Assembly (NCBI GenBank): GCA_009886125.1
Contig: VFJK01000090.1
Location: forward strand, 1-64,000
Reading direction: 5' to 3'
Source of the DNA: Geobacter sp.
GTDB taxonomy: Bacteria; Desulfobacterota; Desulfuromonadia; Geobacterales; DSM-12255
Length of the DNA stretch: 64,000 nucleotides
The notes under the pieces are model-generated. The model was not told the DNA's origin. It saw only the letters and a list, made by a program, of their open reading frames with translations, and made no database searches. Of the stretch, positions 62,760-64,000 are shown piece after piece. A program made the translations under genes and the position numbers. Numbering within the stretch: position 1 is the first letter of the stretch; each line of letters starts with the position of its first letter.

Positions 62760-64000
62760 ATGTTAATTGATTCTTCAGTTTTGCCGGGCAAGGTTTTCCG
62801 ACGCTGGCTGTGTTCGCTGCTCATACTCGGATGCATGGTCTTTTATTCCGCCTCCGGTGCTACAGCACCGACTGTTACCGCAAAAACACCTGCAGCCGGA
62901 GCAACTGACGTTCCGGTTACCACCACGATCAGCACAACTTTCAGCGATCCCATGGATCCGGCAACCATAACCCCCGGTAGCGTTACCCTGTCGCAAGCGG
63001 TCCGGATCAGAGCCGTCGCTGGCGGCCACAACTACACGGTAGCGCTCAGGGACAACGGCACAGTTACCGGTTGGGGCTACAACGGCTCCGGCCAGACCAC
63101 CGTGCCGAACAGCCTTGTCGAAGTCATTGCCATCACCGCCGGAAGCAATCACGCTGTAGCATTGAAGAACGACGGAACAGTTGTTGCCTGGGGGGGGAAT
63201 ACGTCGGGTCAGTCTGCCGTACCGGACGGGCTTGCCGGGGTGACTGCCGTCGCCGCGGGAATGAATTTCACGCTTGCCCTCAAAGCCGACGGAACCGTTA
63301 TCGCCTGGGGTGAGAATTCCGGTGGGCAGACCACTATTCCCGGCGGACTGTCAGGGATTACCGGTATAGCCGCAGGAGCCAGTCATGCTCTTGCTCTGAA
63401 GAGCGACGGAACGGTTGCTGCCTGGGGGGCCAACGCCTCCGGTCAGACGGCGGTTCCACCCGGACTTTCCGGAGTAACTGCCGTTGCAGCAGGTTTCGAC
63501 CACTCGGTGGCACTGAAAGCTGACGGCACCATCGTCGCCTGGGGAGCAAACAGCTACGGCCAGCTCACACTTCCGGCCGGACTCTCTGGAGTCATAGCCA
63601 TTTCGGCCGGATCAAACTATACCCTCGCCCTTAAAAATGACGGCACCGTTATCGCCTGGGGTGACAACAGTTCAGACCAGACAGTCATCCCTGCCGGACT
63701 TTCCGGCATTACGGCCATTGCCGCGGGCTACCAACATGCCGTGGTTTTGAAAGACGACGGGACTTTGGCCTCATGGGGAGAAAACTCCTGCAGCCAGACC
63801 ACCCTTCCGACCGGGCTTTCGGGAGTAACAACCGTGGCCGCAGGGTCCAGTCATACGGTGGCGCTGAAGAACAACGGCACACTTTTCGCCTGGGGTTACA
63901 ACAGCAACGGGCAGTCTTCCATACCGGCAGGACTCTCAGGTGTTACCGCGGTTGCAGCAGGATTCGCCCATACCGTTGCCCTCAAAAATGACGGAACTGT
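62760..64000 (+). CDS. exported RCC1-repeat protein, C-terminus beyond the window
   Basis: Open for 413 codons from ATG 62760 (GAGGGAAG upstream) to the window end. A hydrophobic segment near residues 18-36 (CSLLILGCMVFYSASGATA) is a signal peptide, possibly a lipoprotein. Residues about 37-82 are the start of a Big_5 Ig-like domain (TPAAGATDVPVTTTISTTFS, then DPMDPATITPGSVTLS), which breaks off and continues as RCC1-type repeats of 39 residues: eight complete and a ninth cut by the edge, each like GVTAVAAGxxHTVALKxDGT then VxAWGxNxxGQTTVPAGLS. Such repeats form beta-propeller blades. Probably a large surface protein; the upstream 285 bp hold no gene. Confidence 0.85.
   Translation, partial: MLIDSSVLPGKVFRRWLCSLLILGCMVFYSASGATAPTVTAKTPAAGATDVPVTTTISTTFSDPMDPATITPGSVTLSQAVRIRAVAGGHNYTVALRDNGTVTGWGYNGSGQTTVPNSLVEVIAITAGSNHAVALKNDGTVVAWGGNTSGQSAVPDGLAGVTAVAAGMNFTLALKADGTVIAWGENSGGQTTIPGGLSGITGIAAGASHALALKSDGTVAAWGANASGQTAVPPGLSGVTAVAAGFDHSVALKADGTIVAWGANSYGQLTLPAGLSGVIAISAGSNYTLALKNDGTVIAWGDNSSDQTVIPAGLSGITAIAAGYQHAVVLKDDGTLASWGENSCSQTTLPTGLSGVTTVAAGSSHTVALKNNGTLFAWGYNSNGQSSIPAGLSGVTAVAAGFAHTVALKNDGT

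Noticed and set aside
62760-64000. Regular 117-base periodicity considered as a CRISPR or DNA satellite array
   Set aside because: The units differ in sequence and keep a continuous reading frame with conserved Trp-Gly and His/Leu positions, so they are protein repeats. No CRISPR array is seen anywhere in the window.

Overview
The window reads as chromosomal DNA of a Geobacter-type anaerobe (Desulfuromonadia, formerly Deltaproteobacteria). Pointers are a class I hybrid cluster protein with a TTGAC-N4-GTCAA site upstream, an iron-sulfur class I fumarase, an oxalate/formate-family (OFA) transporter, a hopanoid glycosyltransferase (HpnI type), a GSU2403-like nucleotidyltransferase, and several families of short palindromic repeats between genes. 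The assignment is inference from gene content; no rRNA is present.

Layout. 1-5.7 kb: a minus-strand envelope cluster made of a caspase-like lipoprotein, a DUF4384 exported protein, a small glycine-rich membrane protein, a lipoprotein with an Ig-like domain, a broken fibronectin-like remnant, and a proline/alanine-rich exported protein that runs off the left edge. 5.8-7.5 kb: a ParE-type toxin with a very small upstream partner and a nucleotidyltransferase. 7.5-12 kb: RNase R and a Slt-type lytic transglycosylase. 12.2-16.9 kb: a MarR-controlled tripartite efflux pump (TolC, EmrA and EmrB types). 17-20 kb: an accessory stretch with a 57-residue protein plus nucleotidyltransferase pair, an MBL hydrolase, a divergent Hfq-like Sm protein, a HigBA-type module and an orphan AbrB antitoxin. 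20-29.5 kb: greA and the pyrimidine operon pyrR-pyrB-pyrC-carA-(radical SAM)-carB, with a PyrR-type attenuator before pyrR and a second switch-like structure before greA; tRNA-Glu and pgsA follow. 31-34 kb: an ArsR regulator, a foldback repeat element and a bioF-bioH-bioC biotin cluster. 34-38 kb: a response regulator, a repressor with a degenerate S24 domain, and convergent pta and ackA. 38-47 kb: small lipoprotein, NlpC/P60 hydrolase, a fused diadenylate cyclase-YbbR protein, ubiE, hcp and fumarase. 47-51 kb: small signalling and unknown genes and the OFA transporter. 51-62 kb: housekeeping genes argC, rpsI, rplM, hemG type, truA, asd, leuB, a zinc-ribbon membrane protein, hpnI, a two-gene glutamine-dependent NAD synthetase and a YraN protein. 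From 62.2 kb: a broken PIN-domain gene, then a large RCC1-repeat exported protein that runs off the right edge.

How it fits together: pyrR/carAB/pyrBC make UMP, carAB also feeds arginine synthesis (argC), pta and ackA interconvert acetyl-CoA and acetate, fumarase serves the TCA cycle, and hcp with the CXGC redox protein points to nitrosative-stress or nitrogen-oxide chemistry. Best candidates for something new are the caspase-lipoprotein operon, the Hfq-like protein beside a toxin-antitoxin pair, the greA leader switch, and the 166-bp inverted-repeat element family (9732, 13925, 59908).
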